Shown: positions 15,664-24,105 of the stretch, piece after piece
Layout: every line of letters starts with the position of its first letter
Position numbering within the stretch: the first letter of the stretch is position 1
Origin: SM23-28-2 sp964512285
GTDB lineage: Bacteria; Chloroflexota; Dehalococcoidia; SM23-28-2
NCBI GenBank assembly: GCA_964512285.1
Contig: CAZEJO010000016.1
Span: 1-34,352 of the forward strand
Length of the DNA: 34,352 bases
Direction of reading: 5' to 3'
Translations under genes and position numbers: made by a program
The notes under the pieces: model-generated
Told to the model about the DNA's origin: nothing
Database searches by the model: none
What the model saw: the letters and a program-made list of their open reading frames with translations, nothing else

Positions 15664-18279
15664 ATGCTAGATCTTGAGTGCCCGACGCTTTTGCACAGCG
15701 CGCGTCGAAGAGGAAGAACCTTGATTCAGCCTAAGGGTGGACGTCAGCCCCGCGAGGACGCACGGGTGGCCAGCGCTTGCGGCATGTGCTCCAGCCAGTG
15801 CGCTATCCTCGTCCATCGACTGAACGGTGTCGTCAGCATGATCGAGGGCAACCCCGGGAGCCCCCTGGGGATGGGCCGCCTCTGTCCCGGCGGCCCCGCC
15901 GGCATCCAGCTCCTGTACGATCCCTATCGCGTGAACCATCCACTGAAGCGCACCAACCCGGAGAAGGGCATCGGCGCTGATCCCCGCTGGCAGGAGATCA
16001 GTTGGGATGAGGCCCTGAGCATCATCGCCGAGAGGTTGACGAAGGTGAGAGCGGAGGACCCGCGTAGGCTCTTCCTCTGCGGAACGCCCGTCGCCCCGTC
16101 AGCCCTGGCGTTCGCTTTGGGAGTGTTCATGCCTGCCTTCGGCAGCCTCAACGGCTTCGTTTGCGCTGACCATGATTGCGACAGCGCTCAACACCCCACG
16201 GCGGGCAGGCTCCACGCCTCCAGCGCCACCAGTCCCGACGTCGCCTATTGCGACTATCTGCTCATCTTCGGCTGTGAGGCGGGCCTTGCTGACTACTACG
16301 CCTTCACCACTATGGCCCAGAAGATGGCCGACGCCCGTGTGCGGGGGATGAAGGTGGTGGTGGCGGCTCCTTACATGGGCCCAGCGGCGGGCAAGGCCGA
16401 CGAATGGCTGCCCATCCGGCCGGGCAGCGGGGGCGCCCTGGCCTGCGCTTTTCTGAACCTTCTGCTCAACGAGTACGGCCTCTACGACGCCGAATACATC
16501 CGTCGCCACACCGATGGCCCCTACCTGGTGGGGCCAGACGGCTACTACGCCCGCGACCGGGCCTCCGGCAAGCCGTTGGTCTGGGACGCCGCCGATGGCA
16601 AGGCCAAGCCCTTCGATGAGGCTGTGGAGGATACGGCCATCGATGGCACTCACACCGTCGACGGCAGAGAGTGCAAGCCGGTCTTTCAGCTCCTGAAGGA
16701 GCGGGTCGGCAAGTGGACGCCCGAGGCCGCCTCGGAGGTGACCACCGTTCCGCCGGAGACGATTCGCCGTGTGGCGCGCGAGTTCGGGGAGGCGGCCAGG
16801 ATCGGCGCCACTATCGTCATCGAGGGGCAGGAGCTGCCTCATCGGCCGGCAGCCGCCACCTACTTCGGAGGAGCCTACGGCCACGACAACGCCTGGCTCA
16901 CCTCCCTGGCCATCGAGCTGCTGAACGAGGTGGTGGGCGCCAGCGACGTGCCCGGCGGCCTCCTGGGCTGCAATCCGCTGTCATATGGCCATTCCCAGAC
17001 GGCGATGCCTCGCTGGGCGCCCCAGGTCGATGACGACGGCCTTCTTCTGCCAAACGAGCCCCAGAGGGTAGATGGCGAGCCTGCCGAGTCTGCCCAGCCC
17101 CATAGCTGGCGGGGCCTCGGCGGCTGGCCGATCACCACCTGCCTGCTGCCCCTCGCGGCAGCCGTCCGCGACGGGGCCTCCCGCGACTATCAGCCCGAGG
17201 TGCTCATCAACTGCGGCTCCAACCTGCTGATGGGCCTGGCCAACCCTGAGGCGAGCTTTGAGGCTTTCAAGGACTGCTTCGTCATTTCCTTCAACCTCTT
17301 CTCTGACGAGACCGCTGAGGCTCTGGCCGACATCGTCCTCCCCGATGCCTGCTACCTGGAGCGGCTGGACCCGCTGCCCGACTGGCTGGGCCACGGCCTG
17401 TCGGCGGGCATGGGCGACTGGTGCTACCACATCCGCCAGCCGGCGGTGGAGCCCCTCTACGAGCGCCGCCACTTCTGCGAGGTGCTCCTGGGGATCGGTC
17501 AGAGGCTGGGCTTCTCCGACAAGATGAATGCCAGCGCCAACCTCCTGTACGGCCTCAAGCCGCCCCACGCGCTGAATCCAGAGGGAGAGTATTCCTGGCA
17601 GCAGATGGCTGACAGCGTCTGCAAGGGCTGGTTCGGGCCGGAGCACGGCCTGGAGTGGTTCAAGGAGAACGGCGTCCTCACCTGGCCCAAGCGGCCGGAG
17701 GAGGCCTACTGGAAGCCCTTCAATCGGGCTCGCGTACCCCTCTACCACGAGTGGGCCCCTCGCTTCGGCGAGCAGATCAGACAGGTCGCTAAGGAGAGGG
17801 GGATGGGCGACATCGATACGTCCGGCTTCCTGCCCCTGCCCGACTGGCGCCCCTGTCGGGCCTTCCAGCCTCAGGCGGAATACGACCTCCAGGCCATCCG
17901 CTACCAGGCACCCTGGCACATCTTCCCCCAAGCGTATGAGAATCCCTGGTTGGAGGAGGTGTCCCGCAGCGATCCCTACAGCTACTTCATCTGCATGAAC
18001 TCGCGCACAGCCAGCGAAAAGGGCATCGGCGACGGCGACCCGATCTGGCTGGAATCGGTAGAGGGCCCTCGCCTGAAGGGCAGGGCCAGGCTGATCGAAG
18101 CCATCCACCCCCAGGTGGTGGCCGTCGCCGGCAACGGCGGCCACTGGGCAGGGGGCATGCCCTTGGCCAAGGATAGGGGCGTCTTCTTCAACTCATTGCT
18201 GACCTTTGACCTGGAGCACATCGACCTGGTGTCCTTGACCATCGACGGCGACGCCAGGGTGAAGGTCTACAGGGCCTAG
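15664..18279 (+). CDS. Molybdopterin oxidoreductase catalytic subunit (DMSO reductase superfamily)
   Basis: The 871-residue protein has the N-terminal [4Fe-4S] motif CGMCSSQC with a fourth Cys in RLCPGG (Cys39, 42, 46, 74). The molybdopterin domains follow (EISWDEALSIIAERL near 111), and a C-terminal dinucleotide-binding domain ends with GDARVKVYRA. The Mo ligand is probably Cys172 in ADHDCDSAQHP, by position relative to polysulfide/thiosulfate reductases, but this is uncertain. There is no twin-arginine signal, so it may act in the cytoplasm. The ATG at 15664 has no clear Shine-Dalgarno sequence; a TTG at 15721 is preceded by GAGGAAG and is an alternative. It forms a three-subunit operon with the Fe-S and NrfD-like genes, and a sulfite-exporter-like gene follows, suggesting sulfur-oxyanion or polysulfide chemistry (inference). 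Substrate unknown. Confidence 0.88.
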   Translation: MLDLECPTLLHSARRRGRTLIQPKGGRQPREDARVASACGMCSSQCAILVHRLNGVVSMIEGNPGSPLGMGRLCPGGPAGIQLLYDPYRVNHPLKRTNPEKGIGADPRWQEISWDEALSIIAERLTKVRAEDPRRLFLCGTPVAPSALAFALGVFMPAFGSLNGFVCADHDCDSAQHPTAGRLHASSATSPDVAYCDYLLIFGCEAGLADYYAFTTMAQKMADARVRGMKVVVAAPYMGPAAGKADEWLPIRPGSGGALACAFLNLLLNEYGLYDAEYIRRHTDGPYLVGPDGYYARDRASGKPLVWDAADGKAKPFDEAVEDTAIDGTHTVDGRECKPVFQLLKERVGKWTPEAASEVTTVPPETIRRVAREFGEAARIGATIVIEGQELPHRPAAATYFGGAYGHDNAWLTSLAIELLNEVVGASDVPGGLLGCNPLSYGHSQTAMPRWAPQVDDDGLLLPNEPQRVDGEPAESAQPHSWRGLGGWPITTCLLPLAAAVRDGASRDYQPEVLINCGSNLLMGLANPEASFEAFKDCFVISFNLFSDETAEALADIVLPDACYLERLDPLPDWLGHGLSAGMGDWCYHIRQPAVEPLYERRHFCEVLLGIGQRLGFSDKMNASANLLYGLKPPHALNPEGEYSWQQMADSVCKGWFGPEHGLEWFKENGVLTWPKRPEEAYWKPFNRARVPLYHEWAPRFGEQIRQVAKERGMGDIDTSGFLPLPDWRPCRAFQPQAEYDLQAIRYQAPWHIFPQAYENPWLEEVSRSDPYSYFICMNSRTASEKGIGDGDPIWLESVEGPRLKGRARLIEAIHPQVVAVAGNGGHWAGGMPLAKDRGVFFNSLLTFDLEHIDLVSLTIDGDARVKVYRA

Positions 18280-18290
18280 GGGAGCGGCCT

Positions 18291-18896
18291 GTGCGATACG
18301 GGATGGTCATCGATCTCAAGAGGTGCATCGGCTGCCACGCCTGCCAGATAGCCTGCAAGGCGGAGAACGGCACCCGGCCCGGCACCCTATGGACGCGGGT
18401 GCTTGAGCAGGAGCTGGGAACCTTTCCCAACGTGCGGCGGTTCTCTCTGCCCCTCCTTTGCATGCACTGCCGCGATGCCCCCTGCGTGGAGGTCTGCCCC
18501 ACGGGGGCCACCCAGAAGCGGCCCGACGGCATCGTGACCATCGATCCCGACAAGTGCGTGGGCTGTCGCTACTGCCTGATGGTCTGCGCCTACGGCTCTC
18601 GCCACTACCAGGACGAGGAGTGGACATATTTCCCCGGCGACGGCGACAGCCCGTACGAGGCCATGGCCTACGCCAATCATCCTACGGGCGTCGTGGAGAA
18701 GTGCGACTTCTGCCTGAGCAGGGTAGAGAGGGGCTTGCAGCCGGCCTGCGTGGTCGCTTGCCCTGCCAAGGCCAGAACCTTCGGCGACCTGCACGACCGC
18801 GAGAGTGATGTCAGCCGCTTGATCGATGAGAGGGGCGCCTTCCGCCTGCGCGAGGATACGGGCGCCTGCCCCTCGATCTTTTATCTGCCCCCTTAG
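18291..18896 (+). CDS. Four-cluster Fe-S electron-transfer subunit (PsrB/DmsB/NrfC type)
   Basis: The 201-residue subunit carries four Cys groups in ferredoxin arrangement: CIGCHACQIAC from residue 12, CMHCRDAPCVEVCP, CVGCRYCLMVC and CDFCLSRVERGLQPACVVAC. This is the standard set for the electron-relay subunit between a molybdopterin catalytic subunit and a membrane anchor. The GTG start at 18291 has GGGGAG 6 bases upstream and lies 11 bases after the catalytic subunit stop. No signal peptide is visible, consistent with a cytoplasm-facing enzyme. Length is typical of PsrB/NrfC proteins. Confidence 0.93.
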   Translation: MRYGMVIDLKRCIGCHACQIACKAENGTRPGTLWTRVLEQELGTFPNVRRFSLPLLCMHCRDAPCVEVCPTGATQKRPDGIVTIDPDKCVGCRYCLMVCAYGSRHYQDEEWTYFPGDGDSPYEAMAYANHPTGVVEKCDFCLSRVERGLQPACVVACPAKARTFGDLHDRESDVSRLIDERGAFRLREDTGACPSIFYLPP

Positions 18897-18906
18897 GGTT
18901 GATGAC

Positions 18907-19836
18907 GTGTCGTCGACAGATGCCCTCGATCAGCGCCTCCAGGACCTGACGCTGCCCTATCGCCCCCAGAGGGAGTGGATCGAGGGGCGCGGTCTGCTCA
19001 TCGTCATCGCTCACTTCTTTTCCGGCGTGGGGGCGAGCGTCTGGCTCTTCTCCCTTGCCCTGGACTACGAAGCCGGCCTGATCATCAGCATCGTCGTGAC
19101 GGCCGTGCTGGCGGGTGGTGCCCACCTGGCCTTTCTCGGTCGCTGGCAGCGCTTCTGGCGCATGATCCTCAGGCCCCACAGCTCCTGGATCAGCCGCGGC
19201 CTCCTGGGGATAGCCCTCTTCCTGGCAGGAGCCATCCTCTACGTCCTGCCGGGGGTGAAGGATACCACCTTTGGTACCGCGATGCTGGCGGTCTCCATCC
19301 TGGGGATGGCGCTGATATTGGTATACAAGGGGTTCGTCTACTTTGTCTCCAGGGCTATCCCCTTCTGGAACATCTCCCTCCTGCCCTTCCTCTACATCGC
19401 CTACGCCTTCCGAGGGGGTGCGGCCCTGCTTCTGGTAGTGGCGGCCGCTGCCGGCGACGTGTTCGATATCGACCTCTTGGAGACGATCAAGCTCTGGGTG
19501 GTGGTATCAAGCGCCGTGCTTGTCCTGCTGTACCTGGCTCTGGCCAACAACGCCGGCCCTGCTGCCAGGCGCTCGCTGCACGAGCTGGTGGCGGGAAGGA
19601 TCTCGCCCGCCTTCTATGGCGGCGTCATCTTCTTGGGGCTGGTGATCCCGATAGCCCTGGGGGCCGTCGGCTCCACCGCCGGCCTCTGGCGAGGGCTGCT
19701 GGCTGTCGTTGGCCTGTCCTCGCTGGCGGGCGATTTCTTCGTCCAGTATTGCATCGTCAAGGCCGGCATCTACCTGCCCATTGTCGGCGAACTGCCGCCA
19801 GCCCGCTCCTACCGCGGCAGGCCTCGACTGTTCTAG
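18907..19836 (+). CDS. NrfD/PsrC-like integral membrane subunit
   Basis: The product (309 residues from the GTG at 18907) is strongly hydrophobic with about eight membrane segments, for example GLLIVIAHFFSGVGASVWLF near the N terminus and GGVIFLGLVIPIALGAVGST later. This fits the NrfD/PsrC/DmsC quinone-interacting anchors of three-subunit molybdoenzymes. The start is set at 18907 because the open frame further upstream lies inside the Fe-S subunit gene and has no methionine or membrane character. The Shine-Dalgarno sequence is weak (AGGG), and coupling from the preceding stop 10 bases upstream is likely. It probably exchanges electrons with menaquinone (inference). Confidence 0.85.
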   Translation: MSSTDALDQRLQDLTLPYRPQREWIEGRGLLIVIAHFFSGVGASVWLFSLALDYEAGLIISIVVTAVLAGGAHLAFLGRWQRFWRMILRPHSSWISRGLLGIALFLAGAILYVLPGVKDTTFGTAMLAVSILGMALILVYKGFVYFVSRAIPFWNISLLPFLYIAYAFRGGAALLLVVAAAAGDVFDIDLLETIKLWVVVSSAVLVLLYLALANNAGPAARRSLHELVAGRISPAFYGGVIFLGLVIPIALGAVGSTAGLWRGLLAVVGLSSLAGDFFVQYCIVKAGIYLPIVGELPPARSYRGRPRLF

Positions 19837-19851
19837 GAAAAGGTAGGCGAT

Positions 19852-20004
19852 ATGGGCCAGCTCTATCAGGGCATACCGCGGGAGGAGATCCCCTGGTTCC
19901 CCATCATCAACCCCGGGCGCTGTGACGAAGCCGTCGCTGAGCCCTACGCCCGAATGGCGGAGGGAACGACGTTGTGCGTCCCCTGCTCCGGGTATGGGCG
20001 GTAG
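19852..20004 (+). CDS. 50-aa small protein with ferredoxin-type N-terminal motif (possible remnant)
   Basis: An ATG at 19852, with AGG upstream, opens a 50-codon frame ending in TAG at 20002-20004. The N-terminal GIPREEIPWFPIIN followed by P-G-R-C is the lead-in seen in some small ferredoxins just before the first cluster Cys (typically IPWYPTID-xx-KC). Here the remaining Cys-x2-Cys pattern is missing; only CVPC near the C terminus is present. It could be a truncated ferredoxin gene or a genuine small accessory protein of the molybdoenzyme. It lies 15 bases after the NrfD-like gene and 15 before the exporter, so it fits in the operon. Confidence 0.5.
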   Translation: MGQLYQGIPREEIPWFPIINPGRCDEAVAEPYARMAEGTTLCVPCSGYGR

Positions 20005-20019
20005 CGAAGGCAGGGGGCG

Positions 20020-20781
20020 ATGATGGACACCACGTATTTGGCGCCGCCCGTTTTCTTCGTCATCGCCTTTGTATTCTCGATGCTGGGCATGGGTGGGTCG
20101 CAGCTCTACATACCGATCCTCTTCTGGCTCGGTATGAGCTTTAAAGCGGAGGCCATCCCGCTGGGCATGCTTCTCAATGTCGTGAATAGCGCCTCGGCGG
20201 CGACGACCTACGGTCGCAAGGGCATGATCGACTGGCGGATTGCCATCCCTTTCGGCCTGGCAATGATCGCCCTGGCCCCAGCCGGCGCGTTGGTAAACGT
20301 AAGCCTGCCCACCAAGCCGGTGATCGTAATTTTCGCCCTTTTCACCGCGACGGCGGCCCTGCTCATGCTTTCCGGCTGGCGACCAGCGGGCGCTGACCTT
20401 TCGCCACGTGGGCGCACGGTCCTGGGTATCACCGCGGGCGGCGTGCTGGGCTTCTTCGCTGGGCTTATAGGCAGAGGAGGTGGCTCATTCGTCGTGCCTC
20501 TTCTTTACATCGCGGGTCTGGAGGCGAGGGTAGCCGCAGCGACATCCGCGCTGGTGGTGACCTGCTCCGGCACATCGAGCTTCCTGTCACACATCGCCAC
20601 CGCCGCCGAGCCGCAGTGGACTATATGGCTGCTCTGCGCAGCGGCGGTGTTCGCTGGCAGTCAGATCGGCTCTCGATTCATGGCTGAGAGGCTAAGGTCA
20701 GGGGCCGTTCGGTCCATCTTCGGCTGGGTGCTGCTGGCAGTGGCTGCCCTGCTGATCGTCAAAGACGTCGCCCTTGGATAG
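20020..20781 (+). CDS. TauE/SafE-family sulfite/organosulfonate exporter
   Basis: The 253-residue membrane protein has about eight hydrophobic segments in two repeats. The TauE/SafE signature appears twice: FSMLGMGGSQLYIPIL near 19-34 and FAGLIGRGGGSFVVPLLY near 147-164. The family exports sulfite, sulfoacetate or related anions, or imports sulfur compounds. Its location behind the molybdoenzyme operon, separated only by the 50-aa gene, suggests it moves the sulfur substrate or product of that enzyme (inference). Two consecutive ATG codons (20020, 20023) follow GGGGG; either may be used. Confidence 0.87.
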   Translation: MMDTTYLAPPVFFVIAFVFSMLGMGGSQLYIPILFWLGMSFKAEAIPLGMLLNVVNSASAATTYGRKGMIDWRIAIPFGLAMIALAPAGALVNVSLPTKPVIVIFALFTATAALLMLSGWRPAGADLSPRGRTVLGITAGGVLGFFAGLIGRGGGSFVVPLLYIAGLEARVAAATSALVVTCSGTSSFLSHIATAAEPQWTIWLLCAAAVFAGSQIGSRFMAERLRSGAVRSIFGWVLLAVAALLIVKDVALG

Positions 20782-20819
20782 AAGCATTCTGCGGCGCCTC
20801 AGGCCACAGGCAGCGGCTC

Positions 20820-20839
20820 GCCCCCCGGCCTGCGGGGGC
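20820..20839. terminator. Hairpin in the convergent gap (possible bidirectional terminator)
   Basis: GCCCCC, loop CGGCCTGC, GGGGGC forms a 6-bp GC stem midway between the exporter stop and the stop of the convergent flavin oxidoreductase. There is no T-tract on either side, so termination would be atypical. Confidence 0.3.
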
Positions 20840-20850
20840 AGTTCCCCTGG

Positions 20851-21819
20851 CTAGCCGGCCTTGACGCCCAGGTAGGCCTGGGCCATTTGGGCCAGCACCT
20901 CGTCCGCCTCTTCGATGAAGGCGCGCACCACATCCTCGGCCTTATCGACTTCGTGGATGAGGCCTGAGATCTGGCCAGCAGGCATGAAGCCGATCTCGGT
21001 GTCGCCGGAGGCGGTGGCCGCCGTTAGCTTGTGGCCGTCCACCATCAGTTGGAAGGGGAAGGGCTTAATCTCACTCTCTCGTCCGACCCAGTCGTCGGCG
21101 TACTTGTTGCGGATAACCCGGCAGGTCTTGCCGGTGAAGGCCTTGGTGACTACCGTGCCCTCATCGATGCTCTCGACGACCTTGTTCTTGTAGTTGAGAT
21201 GGCCGAAGGCCTCCTGGGTGGCCACAAAGCGGGTGCCCACCCAGATGCCGCAGGCTCCCAGAGCGAGCGCGGCTAGCAGGCCGCGGCCATCGGCGATGCC
21301 GCCCGCTGCTGCTACCGGCAGCGGCTTGACAGCGTCCACCACCTGGGGCACAAGGGCCAGGGTCGCTATTCGGCCGGTGTGGCCGCCGCCCTCGTGCCCT
21401 TGAGCGATGATAACGTCGGCGCCACCCTCGGCGCAGCGGCGGGCGTTGCGAACGTTGCCCACCACCGCTATCACCTTCATGCCGCGGCGGTGCATCTCGG
21501 CCGCGTAGGGGCCGGGGTTCCCCAAGCCCGAGGCGAACACGGGCACGCCCTCCTCGTAGACCGCCTCCATCTGCTCGGCCAGGCCGGGCATCCCTTCCGC
21601 CAAAAGGAGGTCCACGCCGAAGGGCTTGTCGGTCATATCCTTCACCTTGCGGATATTTCCGCGCAGTGCATCGGGCGTGAACATGGCTCCGCCTATCACG
21701 CCCAGGCCGCCGGCGTTGGACACAGCCGCTGCCAGCTCAGCTCGCGCCACGTCCGCCATGCCGGCCTGAATGATGGGATATTCGATCCCCAGGGTTTCTG
21801 TTAGAGCTGTTCGGAACAT
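20851..21819 (-). CDS. FabK/nitronate-monooxygenase-like FMN oxidoreductase
   Basis: The 322-residue TIM-barrel flavoprotein belongs to the FabK (enoyl-ACP reductase II)/nitronate monooxygenase family. Diagnostic parts are IEYPIIQAGMADVARAELAA at the N terminus, AQGHEGGGHTG at 139-149 with the catalytic-region His, AAGGIADGRG at 170-180 for FMN phosphate, and GIWVGTRF. ATG at 21819 follows AGGAGG at ideal spacing; a much longer frame upstream is only the lipid kinase region read in another phase. It is the last gene of the five-gene minus-strand cluster. Whether it reduces enoyl-ACP or oxidises nitronates cannot be decided from motifs; both are found in this family. Confidence 0.87.
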   Translation of the reverse strand: MFRTALTETLGIEYPIIQAGMADVARAELAAAVSNAGGLGVIGGAMFTPDALRGNIRKVKDMTDKPFGVDLLLAEGMPGLAEQMEAVYEEGVPVFASGLGNPGPYAAEMHRRGMKVIAVVGNVRNARRCAEGGADVIIAQGHEGGGHTGRIATLALVPQVVDAVKPLPVAAAGGIADGRGLLAALALGACGIWVGTRFVATQEAFGHLNYKNKVVESIDEGTVVTKAFTGKTCRVIRNKYADDWVGRESEIKPFPFQLMVDGHKLTAATASGDTEIGFMPAGQISGLIHEVDKAEDVVRAFIEEADEVLAQMAQAYLGVKAG

Positions 21820-21845
21820 CGATGCCTCCTTGTGCTTGCCTCTCT

Positions 21846-22733
21846 CTACGGCGCTATCGCCGTTAGCCTCCCCTCCTCCACCTTCATCTCTACCTTTTCG
21901 CCCGCCGCCAGAGGGAGGAACTCCCCGTCGAGGTAGAAGGGCAGAGGCTCTGGGCTGGTCAGGGTCACCTTCTGGACGCGATGGCGGTGGGCCTTGGCCA
22001 GGTTGTCCCCTTTGCCGCGGATGACCTGCAGTACGTACCAGGGCCGCTGCCATCTTGGCACATTGCCCAGGATCAGCATGTGCAGGAAACCGTCGTCCGG
22101 CCTAGCGCCGGGCATCAGCCGAAACCCACCCTCCGTCTGGCAATTGCTCACGCTCGCCTGCAGGCTCTTGCCCTGGTAGATGAGCTCCTCCGCGGCTATC
22201 TCCACCTCGACCGGCTGGAAGCGCAGCAGCGCCTGGCCCAGGGTCGGGATGTAGGTAATGGGCGAGCCGGTAGCCTTATCGGTCTCGCTCTGGGCCAGGC
22301 TGGCGACCACGGCACTCAGGCCGGCGCCGGCGGTGGTGGCGAAGTAGCGCCGCTCGTCGTCCCGCACCAGCAGCCCCAGGTCCACCCGGCGAGTGTGTCC
22401 CGCTCGGGCGATGGCCAGGGCCCGGTTCAGATCGGTGGGGATGCCCAGGCTGGCAGCGAAATCGTTGGCCGTACCCACCGGCAGCACGCCCAGCGAAGTC
22501 TGGAAGCCTGAAGCGGCGATGCCGTTTATCACCTCGCCGATGGTGCCATCGCCGCCCACCACGGTGATCGCGGGGTGGGCGGCCGCTGCCGCCTCCTTCG
22601 CCAGTCGCTCGCAGTCGCCGGGCTCCCAGCTAATGGCCAGTATATCCCCCGGTCCGAGTACAGACTTGACCCGCTTGAGGGCCTTTCTGCCTCTGCCTCT
22701 GCCCGCCGCCGGGTTAACAAGAAAATACATCAC
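21846..22733 (-). CDS. Diacylglycerol-kinase-family lipid kinase (YegS/DgkB type)
   Basis: The 295-residue protein begins with YFLVNPAAGRGRGRKAL, followed by VVGGDGTIGEVINGIA near 58-73 and GVLPVGTANDFAASLGI near 82-98. These are the nucleotide- and substrate-binding motifs of the DAGK catalytic domain. The C-terminal half has FRLMPGARPDDGFLHML and the closing PLPFYLDGEF segment typical of the family. It phosphorylates a lipid such as diacylglycerol, for membrane lipid turnover. The first codon is GTG (22733) followed directly by ATG (22730); no strong ribosome binding site is visible. It lies 13 bases after the aminotransferase. Confidence 0.9.
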   Translation of the reverse strand: MMYFLVNPAAGRGRGRKALKRVKSVLGPGDILAISWEPGDCERLAKEAAAAAHPAITVVGGDGTIGEVINGIAASGFQTSLGVLPVGTANDFAASLGIPTDLNRALAIARAGHTRRVDLGLLVRDDERRYFATTAGAGLSAVVASLAQSETDKATGSPITYIPTLGQALLRFQPVEVEIAAEELIYQGKSLQASVSNCQTEGGFRLMPGARPDDGFLHMLILGNVPRWQRPWYVLQVIRGKGDNLAKAHRHRVQKVTLTSPEPLPFYLDGEFLPLAAGEKVEMKVEEGRLTAIAP

Positions 22734-22746
22734 ACGTTGACGCTGC

Positions 22747-24000
22747 TCAGGCCAGCCTGAGGCTCTGGGCCACCTCGCCCAGCGAGATGTCCAGCGCGTC
22801 CAAGACCTCGTCCACCTCCTCCGCCTTGATGATCAGAGGCGGCATGATCTGGAGGGTTGAGGGCCTCAGATGGGCGTAGACAGAGATCACGCCGTGCTGG
22901 CCCATGGCCCGCGCCATCAGGGGCCCGCACATGTCGTTGGCCATCTCCAGGCCGATCATCAGCCCTCGCCGGCGCACCTCGGAGACGATCCTGGGGTGCT
23001 TCTTCTGGAGGGCGGCCAGGCCCTCGGCGAAGCGTTGCCCCATCTGCTGCACGTGGTCCAGGAAGCCCGGCTCGGTGACCTGCTCCAGCATTGCCAGGCA
23101 GGTCACGCAGCCCAGGTCGGCGCCGCCGCAGGTGGAGATATGGATGAAGGGGTCGGCGTCGAAAAAGGCCTGAAGCTTGGGCCGATAGCAGGTGGCCGAG
23201 ATGGGGTAGATGGCCGCACTCATCCCCTTGGCCAGGAACATGATGTCGGGAACCACTTCGTACTCATCGATAGCCCACAAGCGACCGGTGCGGCCCAGTC
23301 CCGCCTGCACCTCGTCGATGATCAGCAGGACGCCCGTCTCGTCGCACAGTTCGCGCACCCGCGGGAAGTAGTCTGGCGGCGGGATGAGCATTCCGCCTGT
23401 GGCAGGTATCGTTTCTGCGATGACGGCGGCAGTATCGTCATCGATGGCCTCCGCCAGAGCCTCGGTGTTGCCGAAGGGAACGCGTTTGAAGCTGGGGGCC
23501 AGCGGGCCGAACTTGTTGGAAAAGCCGTCGGTGGCGGCCAGGGCCAGGCCGGTGTGGCCGTGATAGGCGCCCACAGCGCAGATGATGCCGGCCTTGCCGC
23601 TGTAGCCGCGGGCTAGCTTGATAGCTAGGTCCGCTGCCTCGCCGCCGCCTACGCCGAAGACGGTGTAGGTAATGTCGCCGGGAGTCAGTTCGGCCAGGCG
23701 CTTGGCCAGGGCCGCCCGATGCTGGCTGATCAGGATGTGATCGCCGATGTCCAGGTGGTCGAGCGCTTGGTGCAGGGCGGCTATGATGCGGGGCGGCCGG
23801 TGCCCCAGGTTGAACACGCCCCCCGCCGAGCGACAGTCGATCCAGGAGCGCTCGCCGTCCAGGTCCCACACCCGCACGCCCTCGCGGCGGCCGGGGACAA
23901 CGTCGATGCCCATCTGCCGGTAGGCCGCCACCTTGGAGGGCGAGACGTAGCTCGCGAAGTCGTTGATCACAGATTCATCAGTGGGGTGGCTGTCGGCCAT
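22747..24000 (-). CDS. Class III PLP-dependent aminotransferase
   Basis: The 417-residue enzyme belongs to the acetylornithine/4-aminobutyrate/omega-amino acid aminotransferase group. GVGGGEAADLAIKLAR (116-131) and GAYHGHTGLAL bind the cofactor phosphate. IIDEVQAGLGRTG has the PLP-ring Asp229, and FLAKGMSAAI contains the Schiff-base Lys258. ATG at 24000 is used because GGGGAG lies upstream and the longer frame's first 29 residues are not family-like. Cytosolic. Amino donor and acceptor are unknown. It lies in a row with a retinol-saturase-like flavoprotein and a lipid kinase, so a role in lipid or secondary metabolism is possible but unproven. Confidence 0.9.
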   Translation of the reverse strand: MADSHPTDESVINDFASYVSPSKVAAYRQMGIDVVPGRREGVRVWDLDGERSWIDCRSAGGVFNLGHRPPRIIAALHQALDHLDIGDHILISQHRAALAKRLAELTPGDITYTVFGVGGGEAADLAIKLARGYSGKAGIICAVGAYHGHTGLALAATDGFSNKFGPLAPSFKRVPFGNTEALAEAIDDDTAAVIAETIPATGGMLIPPPDYFPRVRELCDETGVLLIIDEVQAGLGRTGRLWAIDEYEVVPDIMFLAKGMSAAIYPISATCYRPKLQAFFDADPFIHISTCGGADLGCVTCLAMLEQVTEPGFLDHVQQMGQRFAEGLAALQKKHPRIVSEVRRRGLMIGLEMANDMCGPLMARAMGQHGVISVYAHLRPSTLQIMPPLIIKAEEVDEVLDALDISLGEVAQSLRLA

Positions 24001-24105
24001 GAACACTCCCCTTCTCGGCTGGCAGGCCCTGCACAGCGCGAACCGCCGCCAGTATACACCGGTGGCAGATAGGCGGCCAGCCTTCATACGGGGGATGGCT
24101 GGCGG

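Noticed and set aside
15664..18279. Selenocysteine at the Mo site of the molybdoenzyme
   Set aside because: No in-frame TGA is present; the candidate ligand position is an ordinary Cys.
21820..22053. 78-codon N-terminal extension of the FabK-like protein
   Set aside because: The extension overlaps the lipid kinase gene in another frame and is low-complexity; the internal ATG at 21819 has an ideal AGGAGG.
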